Positions 1-8,048 are shown, counted from the stretch's first letter. The stretch: DNA of 64,000 nt from VXMT01 sp965204835 (GCA_965204835.1 OZ242017.1:1178001-1242000); one strand, 5' to 3'. Notes: generated by a model from the sequence alone, not told the origin. Numbers and translations: made by a program.

Positions 1-77
1 CGGGCCAGCACCTGCACGCCAAGGGGCGCCACTACGCCGACGGCGGGCGACGGCTGCTGGAGGCCGAGTCCGGGTAG
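1..77 (+). CDS. C-terminal tail of an unidentified protein (5' end outside window)
   Basis: A reading frame open from the first bases of the window runs for 24 codons and stops with TAG at 75-77. Its end reads ...GRRLLEAESG and is arginine/glutamate rich. It lies 16 bp from the stop codon of the convergent dehydratase gene. The codon choice (G/C third positions) fits a real coding end, but the fragment is too short to assign a family; it could also be chance open frame. Confidence 0.4.
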   Translation, partial: GQHLHAKGRHYADGGRRLLEAESG

Positions 78-93
78 CGAGGCCCCGGCCCCG

Positions 94-1086
94 TCAGGAC
101 GCGTCGAGGAGCCCTCGAAGCTGCTCGGTGGTGATGTTCGCGCCGGTGAGCACCAGCACCACGCGGCGGTCGCGCAGGCGCTCGCGCGCCTGGATCGCTC
201 CGGCCAGCGCCGACGCCCCCGCGGTCTCGACGAGCAGGTGCGCTCGCTCCAGTAGCTCGACCACCGCGGCTCCGATGTCGGCGTCGTCGACGAGCAGGAA
301 TTCGTCGAGGCGGCCGCGCAGGATCGCCTGCGTGTACTCGAAGCCCGTGGCCGTCGCCAGCCCCTCGGCGATGGTGGTGTTGGAGCGCTCGACGACGCGG
401 CCCTCGCGCCACGAGTCGTGGCCGGCGCGCGCCTGCGCGGACTGCACGGCCCACACCTCGCACGACGCGCCGAGGCCGTCGCGCGTGAGCACCCAGCCGC
501 ACGCGCCCGAGCCGCCGCCGAGCGGGACGATCACAACGTCGGTGTCGGGCTGCTGCCCACCCTCCGGGTCGAGGACCTCGATCGCGCCGGTCGCGACGCC
601 CGCGATGAGCGTCGGTCCGTCGACCTCGACGTAGTGCATGCCGCGCTCGGCGGCGAAGTCGCGCGCGGCCGCGTTCGCGTCGTCGAAGCGCGCGCCCTCC
701 TCGCGGACCTCGGCGCCGAGACGGCGGATCGAGGCGACCTTGTCGGGGTTGGCGCCCTTGGGGACGAAGATCACGGCGTCCAGGCCGTGCAGCGCCGCGC
801 CGTAGGCGATCGACTGGCCGTGGTTACCCGTCGACGCCGTCACGAGGCCGGCGGCCTCACCGCTGGCGGCCAGCTCGCCCGCGAAGTGGACGCCGCCGCG
901 CAGCTTGAACGCGCCGATCGGGTTGGCGAACTCCAGCTTGAGCGAGACGTGCGCCTCGAGGCGCTCCGAGAGCGCGGGCGAGTAGACGAGCGGCGTCGGG
1001 AGCGAGAGGCGCCCCGCGAGCACGTCGGCGGCGCGCCGGATGTCGTCGATATCCGGCGGCGCCGCCATGTCGTCGTGCTCCGTCAT
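94..1086 (-). CDS. PLP-dependent threonine dehydratase / serine racemase-like protein
   Basis: A 330-residue fold-type II PLP enzyme. The cofactor lysine is in GAFKLRGG (K61), the substrate loop is STGNHGQ (85-91) and the phosphate-binding glycine loop is GGGSG (190-194). The length matches a catabolic threonine/serine ammonia-lyase (TdcB or serine-racemase type). There is no C-terminal ACT regulatory domain, so a biosynthetic, isoleucine-inhibited IlvA is unlikely. The expected reaction is deamination of L-threonine or L-serine to a 2-oxoacid and ammonia in the cytoplasm, but other 2-amino-3-hydroxyacids are possible. It lies 22 bp downstream of the crotonase gene on the same strand and may be co-transcribed with it. 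Confidence 0.85.
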   Translation of the reverse strand: MTEHDDMAAPPDIDDIRRAADVLAGRLSLPTPLVYSPALSERLEAHVSLKLEFANPIGAFKLRGGVHFAGELAASGEAAGLVTASTGNHGQSIAYGAALHGLDAVIFVPKGANPDKVASIRRLGAEVREEGARFDDANAAARDFAAERGMHYVEVDGPTLIAGVATGAIEVLDPEGGQQPDTDVVIVPLGGGSGACGWVLTRDGLGASCEVWAVQSAQARAGHDSWREGRVVERSNTTIAEGLATATGFEYTQAILRGRLDEFLLVDDADIGAAVVELLERAHLLVETAGASALAGAIQARERLRDRRVVLVLTGANITTEQLRGLLDAS

Positions 1087-1108
1087 CGTGCCGGAGCCCG
1101 TCGCGCCG

Positions 1109-1957
1109 CTACCGCGAGCGCGGGCCGCCGGGCTCGGGGATGAACTTGTTGTCGCGCATCCGCAGGAACGCCGTCAGGCCCTCGTTGCGCTGCACCTCGT
1201 AGAGGTCCGCGACCTCCTCGGCGTCCGTGGAGGCGTGGGCGAGGATCGAGATCAGCCCGCCGGTCTGCAGGGCGTTGCGCAGGCCCATGGCGTGGAAGCC
1301 GAGGGTCGTGAGCTTCTTGTTCAGGCGCACCGAGTCCGAGGGCACCATGTTCAGCCGCATCGCCATCTCGCGCGCCCGCGTCATGAGCTGGTCGTGCGGG
1401 ACCACCTCGTTGATCGCGCCGATGCGCACTGCCTCCTCGGGGCCGAAGTGGTCGCCGGTGAGGGCGTAGCGCGCCGCGACCTTCCAGCCGACGAGGGCGG
1501 GGAAGAGGAACGAAGTGTTCGACACCATGCGCACCTCGGGCTGCCCGAACGCGGCCTGCTCCGAGGCGATGGTGATGTCGCAGGCGAGGGTGTACCAGAA
1601 CCCGCCGCCGAGCGCCCAGCCGTTGACGGCCGCGATCACCGGCTTGTCGAGCTCCATGAGGTGCATGACGTGGTCGGTGTGGTTCATGTCCGTGGGCATC
1701 CACTGCTGGAGCGCGGCGCTGCGCGTCTTCGGCGGCTCACGGTCGCGGCCCAGGTCGTAGCCGGCGGAGAAGGCGCGGCCGGTCCCCGTGAGGATGATCG
1801 TGCGCACCGCGTCGTCCGCGGCGGCCTCGTCGAGGGCCTCGTGGAGCTCGCGCTCGAGGTCCGGGGAGATGGCGTTCATCTGGTCCGGGCGGTTGAGCGT
1901 GATGGTCGCGATGCGGTCGTCGTCGGTCTCGTAGAGGATGTTCTCGTAGTCGCCCAC
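1109..1957 (-). CDS. Crotonase-family protein lacking the first catalytic glutamate
   Basis: A 282-residue enoyl-CoA hydratase/isomerase-superfamily protein. I place the start at GTG 1957 because an AAGGAGG ribosome site lies just upstream; a longer frame exists but has no such site. The oxyanion-hole segments AFSAGYDL (62-69) and ALGGGF (115-120) are present. In hydratases the glycine-rich loop reads GGGCE; here it is GGGFW, so the first catalytic Glu (Glu144 of rat mitochondrial hydratase) is Trp121. The second Glu is kept in FGQPE (E141). A plain hydratase activity is therefore doubtful; isomerase, hydrolase or another acyl-CoA reaction is possible. It is transcribed divergently from a canonical crotonase at 2163. 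Confidence 0.85.
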   Translation of the reverse strand: MGDYENILYETDDDRIATITLNRPDQMNAISPDLERELHEALDEAAADDAVRTIILTGTGRAFSAGYDLGRDREPPKTRSAALQQWMPTDMNHTDHVMHLMELDKPVIAAVNGWALGGGFWYTLACDITIASEQAAFGQPEVRMVSNTSFLFPALVGWKVAARYALTGDHFGPEEAVRIGAINEVVPHDQLMTRAREMAMRLNMVPSDSVRLNKKLTTLGFHAMGLRNALQTGGLISILAHASTDAEEVADLYEVQRNEGLTAFLRMRDNKFIPEPGGPRSR

Positions 1958-2059
1958 GTCGGGCCTCCTTCGGTGTGCACGGCACGTCGAGCGTTGCGGT
2001 TCGCATGATAGTGCGCCCGACGTTGGGCGCAGCGCGCGAGGAGTGGCAGGCGCCTCGGA

Positions 2060-2088
2060 TTGACGCTGTATCGCGGAGCACCTACAAG
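2060..2088 (+). promoter_or_regulatory. Candidate sigma70-type promoter for the crotonase gene at 2163
   Basis: TTGACG (2060-2065) is followed after 17 nt by TACAAG (2083-2088). It lies in the divergent gap and would give a leader of about 70 nt before the gene. Only the pattern supports it. Confidence 0.4.
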
Positions 2089-2162
2089 GCATGAGGGCAA
2101 ATCGCGGGCGAGTGCGCGCGATGCCCAGGCAGGCATGCACGCTCACAGGAGGAAAGGGCTGA

Positions 2163-2933
2163 ATGGCAGACCTCGAGTACGAGAAGAAGGACTTCTACGC
2201 GATCTTCACGATGAACCGCCCCGAGCGGCTCAACGCCCTCGGCGGCAACCTCACCGCGCTCCGCGACGAGGCGCTTGAGGACTTCAACGCCGACCCGAAC
2301 ATGCGCGTCGGCATCGTCACCGGCACGGGCCGCGCCTTCTCGGCCGGCGCCGACCTCAAGGAGATGGCCGAGCGCAACGCCGCCGGCACGAACTCCCCGC
2401 GGCGCGGCGGCTCGATGGCGGGCTGGGGCTACTCCGACAGCCCGAAGCCGTTCATCGCGGCCGTCAACGGCCTCGCGATCGGCGGCGGCATGGAGACCGC
2501 GCTCGACTGCGACATCCGCATCTGCTCGACGGACGCCTACTTCGGCCTGTTCGAGCCGAAGCGCGGCATCATGGCAGGCTACGGCATCCACCACCTCCCG
2601 CGCGTGGTGGGCTTCTCCGCCGCCAACTACATCCTGCTCACCGCTGACCGCATCAGCCCCGAGCAGGCCAAGGAGTTCGGCGTGGTCACCGAGATCACCG
2701 AGCCGGACCAGCTGGTGCCGCGCGCCGAGGAGATCGCCCAGCTGATCGCCTCGAACGCGCCGCTCTCGATCCAGGGCACGAAGTCGATCATCCAGGCGTG
2801 GCGCAAGGCCGGCATCGAGGACTCGATCCGCATCGCCGAGTGGATGAACCAGGTCGTCCTGTCGTCCGCCGACGCCAAGGAGGGCCCGGCCGCCTTCGCC
2901 GAGAAGCGCGACCCGGTCTGGACGGGCGGCTAA
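2163..2933 (+). CDS. Enoyl-CoA hydratase/isomerase (crotonase)
   Basis: A 256-residue crotonase. Both catalytic glutamates of the hydratase family are present: E111 in IGGGME and E131 in FGLFE. The oxyanion-hole segment AFSAGADL is at 59-65. It is expected to hydrate 2-trans-enoyl-CoA to 3-hydroxyacyl-CoA in fatty-acid or branched-chain acyl-CoA breakdown. A strong AGGAGG site (2147-2152) sits 10 nt before ATG 2163. The gene is alone on its strand, divergent from a crotonase that lacks the first Glu, and is followed by a strong hairpin terminator. Confidence 0.9.
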   Translation: MADLEYEKKDFYAIFTMNRPERLNALGGNLTALRDEALEDFNADPNMRVGIVTGTGRAFSAGADLKEMAERNAAGTNSPRRGGSMAGWGYSDSPKPFIAAVNGLAIGGGMETALDCDIRICSTDAYFGLFEPKRGIMAGYGIHHLPRVVGFSAANYILLTADRISPEQAKEFGVVTEITEPDQLVPRAEEIAQLIASNAPLSIQGTKSIIQAWRKAGIEDSIRIAEWMNQVVLSSADAKEGPAAFAEKRDPVWTGG

Positions 2934-2960
2934 CGCACCTACCCGTCTTCGAAACACCGG

Positions 2961-3000
2961 CGGCGCCGGTCACCCTCGCGGTGGCCGGCGCCGTTGTTTT
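2961..3000 (+). terminator. Rho-independent terminator after the crotonase gene
   Basis: A 14-bp stem (2961-2974 with 2980-2993, one G-T pair) and a 5-nt loop, followed by TTGTTTT. Confidence 0.75.
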
Positions 3001-3008
3001 CGGGGCCG

Positions 3009-3701
3009 TTACGGCGCCGGGGGACTGTCCCCGGAGAGCCGCATCTCGGCGCAGTCCGGGGCGATCGCCAACGGTGGCTCGGTGACAGCCTGCACCTCCC
3101 CGGCCGTGACGCCCGGCGCGACCTCGCGCAGTTCGAGGCCATCGGTCGTCACCGCGATCACCGCGAGGTCCGTCACGACCAGGTCGACGCATCGAGGAGC
3201 CGTCAGCGGGTAGGCGCACTCCCGCACGATCCGCGGCGCGCCGTCGCGGGTGCGGTGCTCCATCGCGACGATGAGGCGGCGCGCGCCCACCGCGAGGTCC
3301 ATCGCGCCGCCGATGCTGCCGCCGCCGCGCTCCGGCACCGACCAGTTGGCGAGGTCGCCCCGCGCGGAGACCTGGAGGCCGCCGAGCACGGCGACGTCGA
3401 CGTGGCCGCCGCGGATCATCGCGAACGAGTCGGCGCTGTCGAAGAAGCTCGCGCCCTCGCGCAGCGCTACGGGCTGGCCGCCCGCGTTGATCACGTCGGG
3501 GTCGAAGTCCTCGTCGAGGATGCCGCCGTAGCCGAGGATGCCGTTCTCGGCCTGGAACAGCACGTCGACGCCGGGTTGCAGGTGGTTCGCCACCTGCGTC
3601 GGCAATCCGATGCCGAGGTTCACGACCATGCCCGCGCGCAGCTCGCGCGCGACGCGCAGCGCGATCAGGTCGCGCGGGATGCCGACCGGCCCCTCAGCCA
3701 T
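3009..3701 (-). CDS. scoB: 3-oxoacid CoA-transferase subunit B
   Basis: A 230-residue beta subunit of a family I CoA-transferase. The catalytic glutamate that forms the glutamyl-CoA thioester is in the conserved ENG motif (E52, context FQAENG), preceded by the NLGIGLPT segment (28-35). With subunit A it should move CoA from succinyl-CoA or another acyl-CoA onto acetoacetate. The start overlaps the end of subunit A by 8 nt, which suggests translational coupling and equal stoichiometry. It is the last gene of the bdhA-scoA-scoB operon. Substrate preference (acetoacetate or another 3-oxoacid such as 3-oxoadipate) cannot be decided from sequence alone; the bdhA neighbour favours acetoacetate. Confidence 0.88.
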   Translation of the reverse strand: MAEGPVGIPRDLIALRVARELRAGMVVNLGIGLPTQVANHLQPGVDVLFQAENGILGYGGILDEDFDPDVINAGGQPVALREGASFFDSADSFAMIRGGHVDVAVLGGLQVSARGDLANWSVPERGGGSIGGAMDLAVGARRLIVAMEHRTRDGAPRIVRECAYPLTAPRCVDLVVTDLAVIAVTTDGLELREVAPGVTAGEVQAVTEPPLAIAPDCAEMRLSGDSPPAP

Positions 3702-4386
3702 CCCAGCGCACCGCCACCGGCTCGCACTGCACGATCCGGTCGACGTACACCGCGGGCGTGCCGACGCGTTCCGGGTCGATCGCGCCGACCTCGACGACCT
3801 CCTCGACCTCGGCGATGACGGTGTCGGCGGCGGTCGCCATCAGCGGGTTGAAATTGCGCCCGGCCGCGCGGTACTCGAGGTTGCCGAGCCGGTCGGCGCG
3901 GTGCGCCTTCACGAAGGCGTAGTCCGCGCGCAGCGGGCGCTCGAGGAGGTAACGCTCGCCGTCGATCTCCATCTCCGGCTTGGCCTCCGCGACCACGGTG
4001 CCGAGGCCCGTGCGCGTCAGCACGCCGCCGAGGCCCGCCCCGCCCGCGCGGATGCGCTCGGCGAAGGTCCCCTGCGGGACGAGCTCGAGGGTCACGTCGC
4101 CGGCGCGGTACTGCTCCTCGAAGCGGCTGCCTCGGCCGGACGAGGCGCGGATGGCGAACGTCGCGATGACGTGGGCGAGCTGGAACTGCTCGCACAGGTC
4201 GTCGAGCTTGTCGCCGAGGCCGATGTTGTTCGCGATGGCGGTGTGGGCGCGCGTGCCGTGTCGCGCGAGGGCGAGGATGAGGTTGCTCGGCGTGCCGGCG
4301 GAGACGAAGCCACCGAACATGATCGACGCGCCGTCCGGCACGTCGGCGATGGCCTCGTCGGGAGTGGCGAAGACCTGCGCGACCAC
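3694..4386 (-). CDS. scoA: 3-oxoacid CoA-transferase subunit A
   Basis: The alpha subunit, 230 residues. I place the start at GTG 4386, 11 nt after the bdhA stop, because the family-typical N-terminus (FATPDEAIADVPDGASIMFGG) begins there. The frame is open further upstream, but only through bdhA codons. It carries the GGFVSAGTP and GLGG/GTG-type glycine segments and the FNPLMATAADTVIAEVEE block typical of subunit A. It forms the heteromeric transferase with the product of the overlapping scoB. The ribosome site is weak, consistent with coupling to bdhA translation. Confidence 0.87.
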   Translation of the reverse strand: MVAQVFATPDEAIADVPDGASIMFGGFVSAGTPSNLILALARHGTRAHTAIANNIGLGDKLDDLCEQFQLAHVIATFAIRASSGRGSRFEEQYRAGDVTLELVPQGTFAERIRAGGAGLGGVLTRTGLGTVVAEAKPEMEIDGERYLLERPLRADYAFVKAHRADRLGNLEYRAAGRNFNPLMATAADTVIAEVEEVVEVGAIDPERVGTPAVYVDRIVQCEPVAVRWDG

Positions 4387-4397
4387 GGCCGGCCTCG

Positions 4398-5180
4398 CTA
4401 CTGCGCCGTCCAGCCGCCGTCGACGGAGATGGCGGCGCCGGTGATCTGGCTGGCGGCGTCGGAGCAGAGGAACACGGCGATCTGCGCGACCTGCTCGGGC
4501 TGCACGAACTCCAGCGACGGCTGCTTCTCGGCGAGCAGCGCCCGCGCGCCCTCCTCGATCGAGGCCCCGAGGTCCTCCGCGCGCACTTCGATCTGCTGCT
4601 CGATGAGCTCGGTGCGGACCCACCCGGGGCAGATCGCGTTGCAGGTGATGGGCTCCCGAGCGGTCTCGAGGGCGACGACCTTCGTCATGCCGATCAGGCC
4701 GTGCTTCGCCGCGATGTAGGCCACCTTCTCGACCGAGGCGACGAGGCCGTGGGCCGAGGCGGTGTTGATGACGCGGCCCCACCCAGCCTCGCGCATCCCG
4801 GGGAGCAGCAGGCGGGTGGTGTGGAACGCCGCGGAGAGGTTCACCGCGAGGATGTCGTCCCAGCGCCCGGGCGGGAACGCCTCGATCGGCGCGGTGTGCT
4901 GGATGCCCGCGTTGTTCACGAGCACGTCGACGCGCCCGAAGCGCTCGGTCGCCTCGCGCGCGAGCGACTCGATGGCAGCCGGGTCGCGGACGTCTGCTCC
5001 GCTGAACGCGACCTCGACGCCGTAGCTCGCCTCGAACTCGTCGCAGAGCGCGCGGGCGGCATCGGGGTCGGCGAGGCCGTGCAGCATCACGTTCGCGCCC
5101 TCGGCGGCCATCGCGCGGGCGATGGCGAGCCCGATGCCGCTCGTGGAGCCGGTGACCAGCGCGGACTTGCCAGCGAGCAT
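4398..5180 (-). CDS. bdhA: 3-hydroxybutyrate dehydrogenase (SDR family)
   Basis: A 260-residue short-chain dehydrogenase starting at ATG 5180 behind a GAGGGGGAG ribosome site. The NAD-binding TGSTSGIG motif is at 10-17, NNAG at 89-92, and the catalytic Ser142, Tyr155 and Lys159 are in place. The C-terminal half (EEGARALLAEKQPSLEFVQPE and the GGWTAQ end) is typical of D-3-hydroxybutyrate dehydrogenase. It oxidises 3-hydroxybutyrate to acetoacetate, which the downstream CoA-transferase activates. The three genes form a tight operon (11-nt gap, then an 8-nt overlap) for ketone-body or polyhydroxybutyrate-derived carbon use. Confidence 0.88.
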   Translation of the reverse strand: MLAGKSALVTGSTSGIGLAIARAMAAEGANVMLHGLADPDAARALCDEFEASYGVEVAFSGADVRDPAAIESLAREATERFGRVDVLVNNAGIQHTAPIEAFPPGRWDDILAVNLSAAFHTTRLLLPGMREAGWGRVINTASAHGLVASVEKVAYIAAKHGLIGMTKVVALETAREPITCNAICPGWVRTELIEQQIEVRAEDLGASIEEGARALLAEKQPSLEFVQPEQVAQIAVFLCSDAASQITGAAISVDGGWTAQ

Positions 5181-5295
5181 CGCTCCCCCTCGGTGCACCG
5201 AAGCGCCCGCCCACCTTCGGGCGGACGTGTCGGTGCGGGGACAAGCATGCCCGCCCGGAGGCCGAACGTCATCCAGTTGTGTCGGTGGGTCGGTG

Positions 5296-5715
5296 TTAGT
5301 CCCGGTCGACCGATCGGCGGTCACGCGGGGGCACGATCACGATCGCCTCGCCGCGCTCATCGGTCGAGGCGTGCCGCCAGTGGGCGAAGTAGCGCCTCGC
5401 CCACGATGCGAGGACGCCGAGGAGGCGTACGGGGACGTTCGACGTGCGCGAGCGGGGCCGGGGAGTCGCCTCGGCCGCGCTCGCAGGGGCGGGGTGGGAA
5501 GTCGGTGCGGCTGCGGGCCTGGCGTTGCGGGCGTGCTCCTCAAGTGCGCGGCGTCGGCGCGCCGGATCGCGCGAGATGCCCGCGGGACGGGGCGGCGGCG
5601 CGCCGGGGCGGTGCGGCCGGGAGGTGTCGGGGCGCGTCGGGTCGCCCTCGCGTGCGTGGAGGGTGGTCGAGGATGCTCCGAGGGTCTCGCGTCGCAGCGC
5701 GTTCGGTAGTCTCAT
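5296..5715 (-). CDS. Hypothetical proline/arginine-rich protein, probably leaderless
   Basis: A 139-residue frame I do not recognise. The middle is rich in Pro, Ala and Arg and looks disordered. The C-terminal 45 residues (VRLLGVLASWARRYFAHWRH then EAIVIVPPRD) look more ordered and amphipathic. The best argument that it is real is a TACGGT hexamer exactly 6 nt upstream of the ATG, the same arrangement as in other leaderless genes here. There is no Shine-Dalgarno. Several overlapping frames are open in this GC-rich stretch, so it may be spurious; if so, 5181-5817 would be non-coding. Confidence 0.4.
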   Translation of the reverse strand: MRLPNALRRETLGASSTTLHAREGDPTRPDTSRPHRPGAPPPRPAGISRDPARRRRALEEHARNARPAAAPTSHPAPASAAEATPRPRSRTSNVPVRLLGVLASWARRYFAHWRHASTDERGEAIVIVPPRDRRSVDRD

Positions 5716-5727
5716 GGGGCCACCGTA
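5716..5727 (-). promoter_or_regulatory. Leaderless -10 element (TACGGT, 6-nt gap to ATG)
   Basis: TACGGT at 5727-5722 on the minus strand, then six bases, then ATG 5715. No clear -35. Confidence 0.4.
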
Positions 5728-5817
5728 CCAACGCGATGTTTGCTGCTCGTAAAAGGTTGACGCGTTATCCGTAATCGCGTTCCACCCGGCGCGCCCCTCG
5801 GACGGACGAGGCGAGGG

Positions 5818-6189
5818 TCAGCCGTCGAGGGCACGGAGCATGCGCTTCAGGGCCTGCATCCGGTAGCTGTCGAGGATGTGCTCCTCGACCTCGTCCCAGT
5901 CGATGGGTTCCTCCAGGCGCAGCGTGAGCCAGCCGTGGTGGTGCATGTACGGCGTGGGGAAGTAGCGCCCGTCGTCGAGCAGCAGCTCGCGGGCGAAGGG
6001 GTCGGCGCGGAACGACACGCCCGGCACGCCGTCGCAGACGCCGAAGATGGCGAAGGGCTTCTTGCCGGCCCGGAACCACGGGTTGCCGAAGTTGATCGTC
6101 TCGCTCGACTCGGGCAGGTCGAGGCAGATCGCGCGCAGCTCATCCAGCAGCTCGCCCCACGGCTCCTCGTCGAGTCGTTCGTGGACCAT
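5818..6189 (-). CDS. MmcQ/YjbR-family protein
   Basis: A 123-residue protein with the layout of the MmcQ/YjbR family (CyaY-like fold): an N-terminal helix with LPES, the FGNPWFRAGKKPFAIF strand pair, and MHHHGWLTLRLEEPIDWDEVEEHILDSYR near the C-terminus. The family is widespread and often labelled a DNA-binding protein on weak grounds; its molecular function is unknown. The gene has no Shine-Dalgarno but a TAGCAT hexamer 6 nt upstream of the ATG, so its mRNA is probably leaderless. Confidence 0.85.
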   Translation of the reverse strand: MVHERLDEEPWGELLDELRAICLDLPESSETINFGNPWFRAGKKPFAIFGVCDGVPGVSFRADPFARELLLDDGRYFPTPYMHHHGWLTLRLEEPIDWDEVEEHILDSYRMQALKRMLRALDG

Positions 6190-6201
6190 GCGCCGATGCT
6201 A
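6190..6201 (-). promoter_or_regulatory. Leaderless -10 element (TAGCAT) of the MmcQ/YjbR gene
   Basis: TAGCAT at 6201-6196 on the minus strand, a 6-nt gap, then ATG 6189. It follows directly after the hairpin that ends the upstream HAD gene. Confidence 0.5.
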
Positions 6202-6233
6202 CCGGGAGCGGGGAGCCGCCGGGGCCAACGACC

Positions 6234-6256
6234 GAGGCCCGCGCGGGGCGGGCCTC
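6234..6256 (-). terminator. Hairpin terminator after the HAD gene
   Basis: A perfect 9-bp GC stem (6234-6242 with 6248-6256) and a 5-nt loop, without a long U-tract. It separates the HAD gene from the MmcQ/YjbR promoter. Confidence 0.5.
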
Positions 6257-6280
6257 ATCGGAGGGTCGGGTCGTCCGTGT

Positions 6281-6640
6281 CTAGTCGGAGTTGACGAGCT
6301 CCAGCCAGGGCTCGAGCTCGGCCTCGGTGTGCCACCAGAAGCCGAAGTCGTTCTCCTTCGCGGCGCTCTCGTCGGTGTCGCGGTCGCCCATGTGGTAGTA
6401 GGCGTCGGCGTCGTCGAACTGCGCCTTGACGAGGCCGAGCTGGTGCTTGGAGGCGACGAAGTCGGGCTCGATGTCGAGCGAGGCCCACATGCGGCGCTGG
6501 CTGCTGAGCGGCCGGTCCGAGCAGCTCCCGACAATGAAGCCCAGGTCGATGGCCTTGCGGACCATGTCGACCGTGACGCCGCCAGGCGGATCGCCCAGTT
6601 CAAGCGTTCCGTCGATGTCGAAGCTCAGTAGGATCGCCAC
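6281..6640 (-). CDS. Small HAD-superfamily hydrolase-like protein
   Basis: A 119-residue HAD-type protein. Motif I is DIDGT with the nucleophile Asp8 and acid/base Asp10. SCSDRP resembles motif II and MGDRDTDESAA is motif IV. It has almost no cap domain and is short for a phosphatase, resembling the small HAD_2-like proteins annotated only as HAD hydrolases. The start is GTG 6640, preceded by a GGGAGAG ribosome site. Hairpins lie on both sides, so it is probably monocistronic. The substrate is unknown. Confidence 0.75.
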   Translation of the reverse strand: MAILLSFDIDGTLELGDPPGGVTVDMVRKAIDLGFIVGSCSDRPLSSQRRMWASLDIEPDFVASKHQLGLVKAQFDDADAYYHMGDRDTDESAAKENDFGFWWHTEAELEPWLELVNSD

Positions 6641-6702
6641 TCAACACTCTCCCGCCCCTTGCGCACGTCGAGTGAGTATCCCTAAGGAACCCGTAGTTCG
6701 CA

Positions 6703-6735
6703 ACGGGGGTGACGCAGCGCGCCGCCGCGTCACCC
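6703..6735 (-). terminator. Strong hairpin terminator after the thiolase/DUF35 operon
   Basis: A perfect 11-bp stem (6703-6713 with 6725-6735) and an 11-nt GC-rich loop, just past the thiolase stop codon at 6753. Confidence 0.6.
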
Positions 6736-6752
6736 CCGGTAGGAGCCGGGTG

Positions 6753-8048
6753 CTAGTCGGGGCTGGTGCTGAATGCCAGCGCCGCCGCGTTGCTCGGCAG
6801 CACGCCGATGGTGACCGCGACCTCCGCCTTGATCGCCACCTGGCGGTCTCCCGCGCGGCCCTGCAGCTGCTCCATCGGGTCGGTGATGAAGACGGTGCGC
6901 ATGCGGCCGGTGCCCATGTTGCCGCCGCCCGAGTTGATCGGGTTGGGCCCCTTGAGCGTGATGTCGTCGGCGTAGAAGTCGTGCGCCTCGCCGCGCTTCA
7001 CCCCACGCCAGCCGAACGCCTCCAGGAAGTACTGCGTGAACACCGCGAAGCCGTCGTACGGCGCGAACACGTCGATGTCCTCGGGGCGCAGCCCGGAGCC
7101 CGCGTACGACCGCTGCGCCTGGATGTCCGTCCACGACTCGGTGTCGTCGAGGGTCTGCACTAGGCTGCGCGGCGTGAAGGCGCTCTCCGTGTGGTCCAGG
7201 ATGTAGACCGGCTGCTGCTTCATGTCCTTCGCGCGCTCGGCGGTGGTGACGATGTAGCAGGCGCCGGCCTGCACGGGCCGGTCGCAGTCGAAGATGCTGA
7301 GGTCGCGGGCGATCCAGCGGCCGTTGAGGTAGTCCTCGGTCGTGAACGGGCCGGGCTCGTGCTGTGCGTAGTAGCTGTACGGCCAGAGCAGGCCGTTGGC
7401 GTGCTCCTGCACGACGAACGGCGCCATGCGCTCGTGGTTCGTCCCGTACTTGCGGGCGTACTGGTCGAAGACGAAGCCCTGCCCGGAGAGGCCCCAGCCC
7501 CACGGGTTGGACCACTGCGCTCCACCCCGCGCCTCCAGGCTCGGGTTCTGGTGGTAGCGACCCTCGATGTTCCCGTTGGGGTAGGGCACCAGACAGACCT
7601 CGCAGCGTCCGTCGCCGACGACCTGCGCGGCGAGGCCGATGAGGTTCCAGACGGTCTCGCCGTGCGAGTTCATGTACTGCACGTTCGGCAGGTTCATCTG
7701 CTTCTGGATCCACTCGGCCGTGACGTACGTCAGCCCGTCCTCGCTGTCGTACGGCGAGTCGAAGAACGGCCGCAGCGGCCCCCACTGCGAGCCCAGGCTC
7801 ATGTGGGCGGGCTGACCGCCGGCCGAGGTGACGATGCCGTCGACGTCCTCGGGCGAGATCCCGGCGTCGTCCATCGCCGCGCGGGCAGCCTCGACGACGT
7901 AGGCGCCCAGCGTCCTGTCCATGCTCACGCCGTCCCAGCGGCGGTCCGTGTTCTTCGAGTGGCCCGCGCCTGCGAGCACCACCTTGCCGCGGTGCTCCCA
8001 GATGCCGACCGGGTCCTCGTTGCGCTCCCAGTGAATTGCGCGCGCCAT
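6753..8048 (-). CDS. Thiolase-fold protein (lipid-transfer/Ltp type) lacking the catalytic cysteine
   Basis: A 431-residue thiolase-superfamily protein of the SCP-x/Ltp branch: LAGAGHS near the N-terminus, DAGISPEDVDGIVTS at 61-75, and a C-terminal NSGGGNMGTGR block. The nucleophile segment, ACASG-like in true thiolases, reads NSHGET (127-132), so there is no cysteine. The usual GHP near the C-terminus is also missing. It should not perform Claisen thiolysis. Proteins of this type pair with DUF35 partners and act as retro-aldolases on acyl-CoA side chains (the Ltp2-ChsH2 DUF35 complex in steroid degradation). The DUF35 gene directly upstream supports this. Ribosome site AGGAAGG. Confidence 0.83.
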   Translation of the reverse strand: MARAIHWERNEDPVGIWEHRGKVVLAGAGHSKNTDRRWDGVSMDRTLGAYVVEAARAAMDDAGISPEDVDGIVTSAGGQPAHMSLGSQWGPLRPFFDSPYDSEDGLTYVTAEWIQKQMNLPNVQYMNSHGETVWNLIGLAAQVVGDGRCEVCLVPYPNGNIEGRYHQNPSLEARGGAQWSNPWGWGLSGQGFVFDQYARKYGTNHERMAPFVVQEHANGLLWPYSYYAQHEPGPFTTEDYLNGRWIARDLSIFDCDRPVQAGACYIVTTAERAKDMKQQPVYILDHTESAFTPRSLVQTLDDTESWTDIQAQRSYAGSGLRPEDIDVFAPYDGFAVFTQYFLEAFGWRGVKRGEAHDFYADDITLKGPNPINSGGGNMGTGRMRTVFITDPMEQLQGRAGDRQVAIKAEVAVTIGVLPSNAAALAFSTSPD

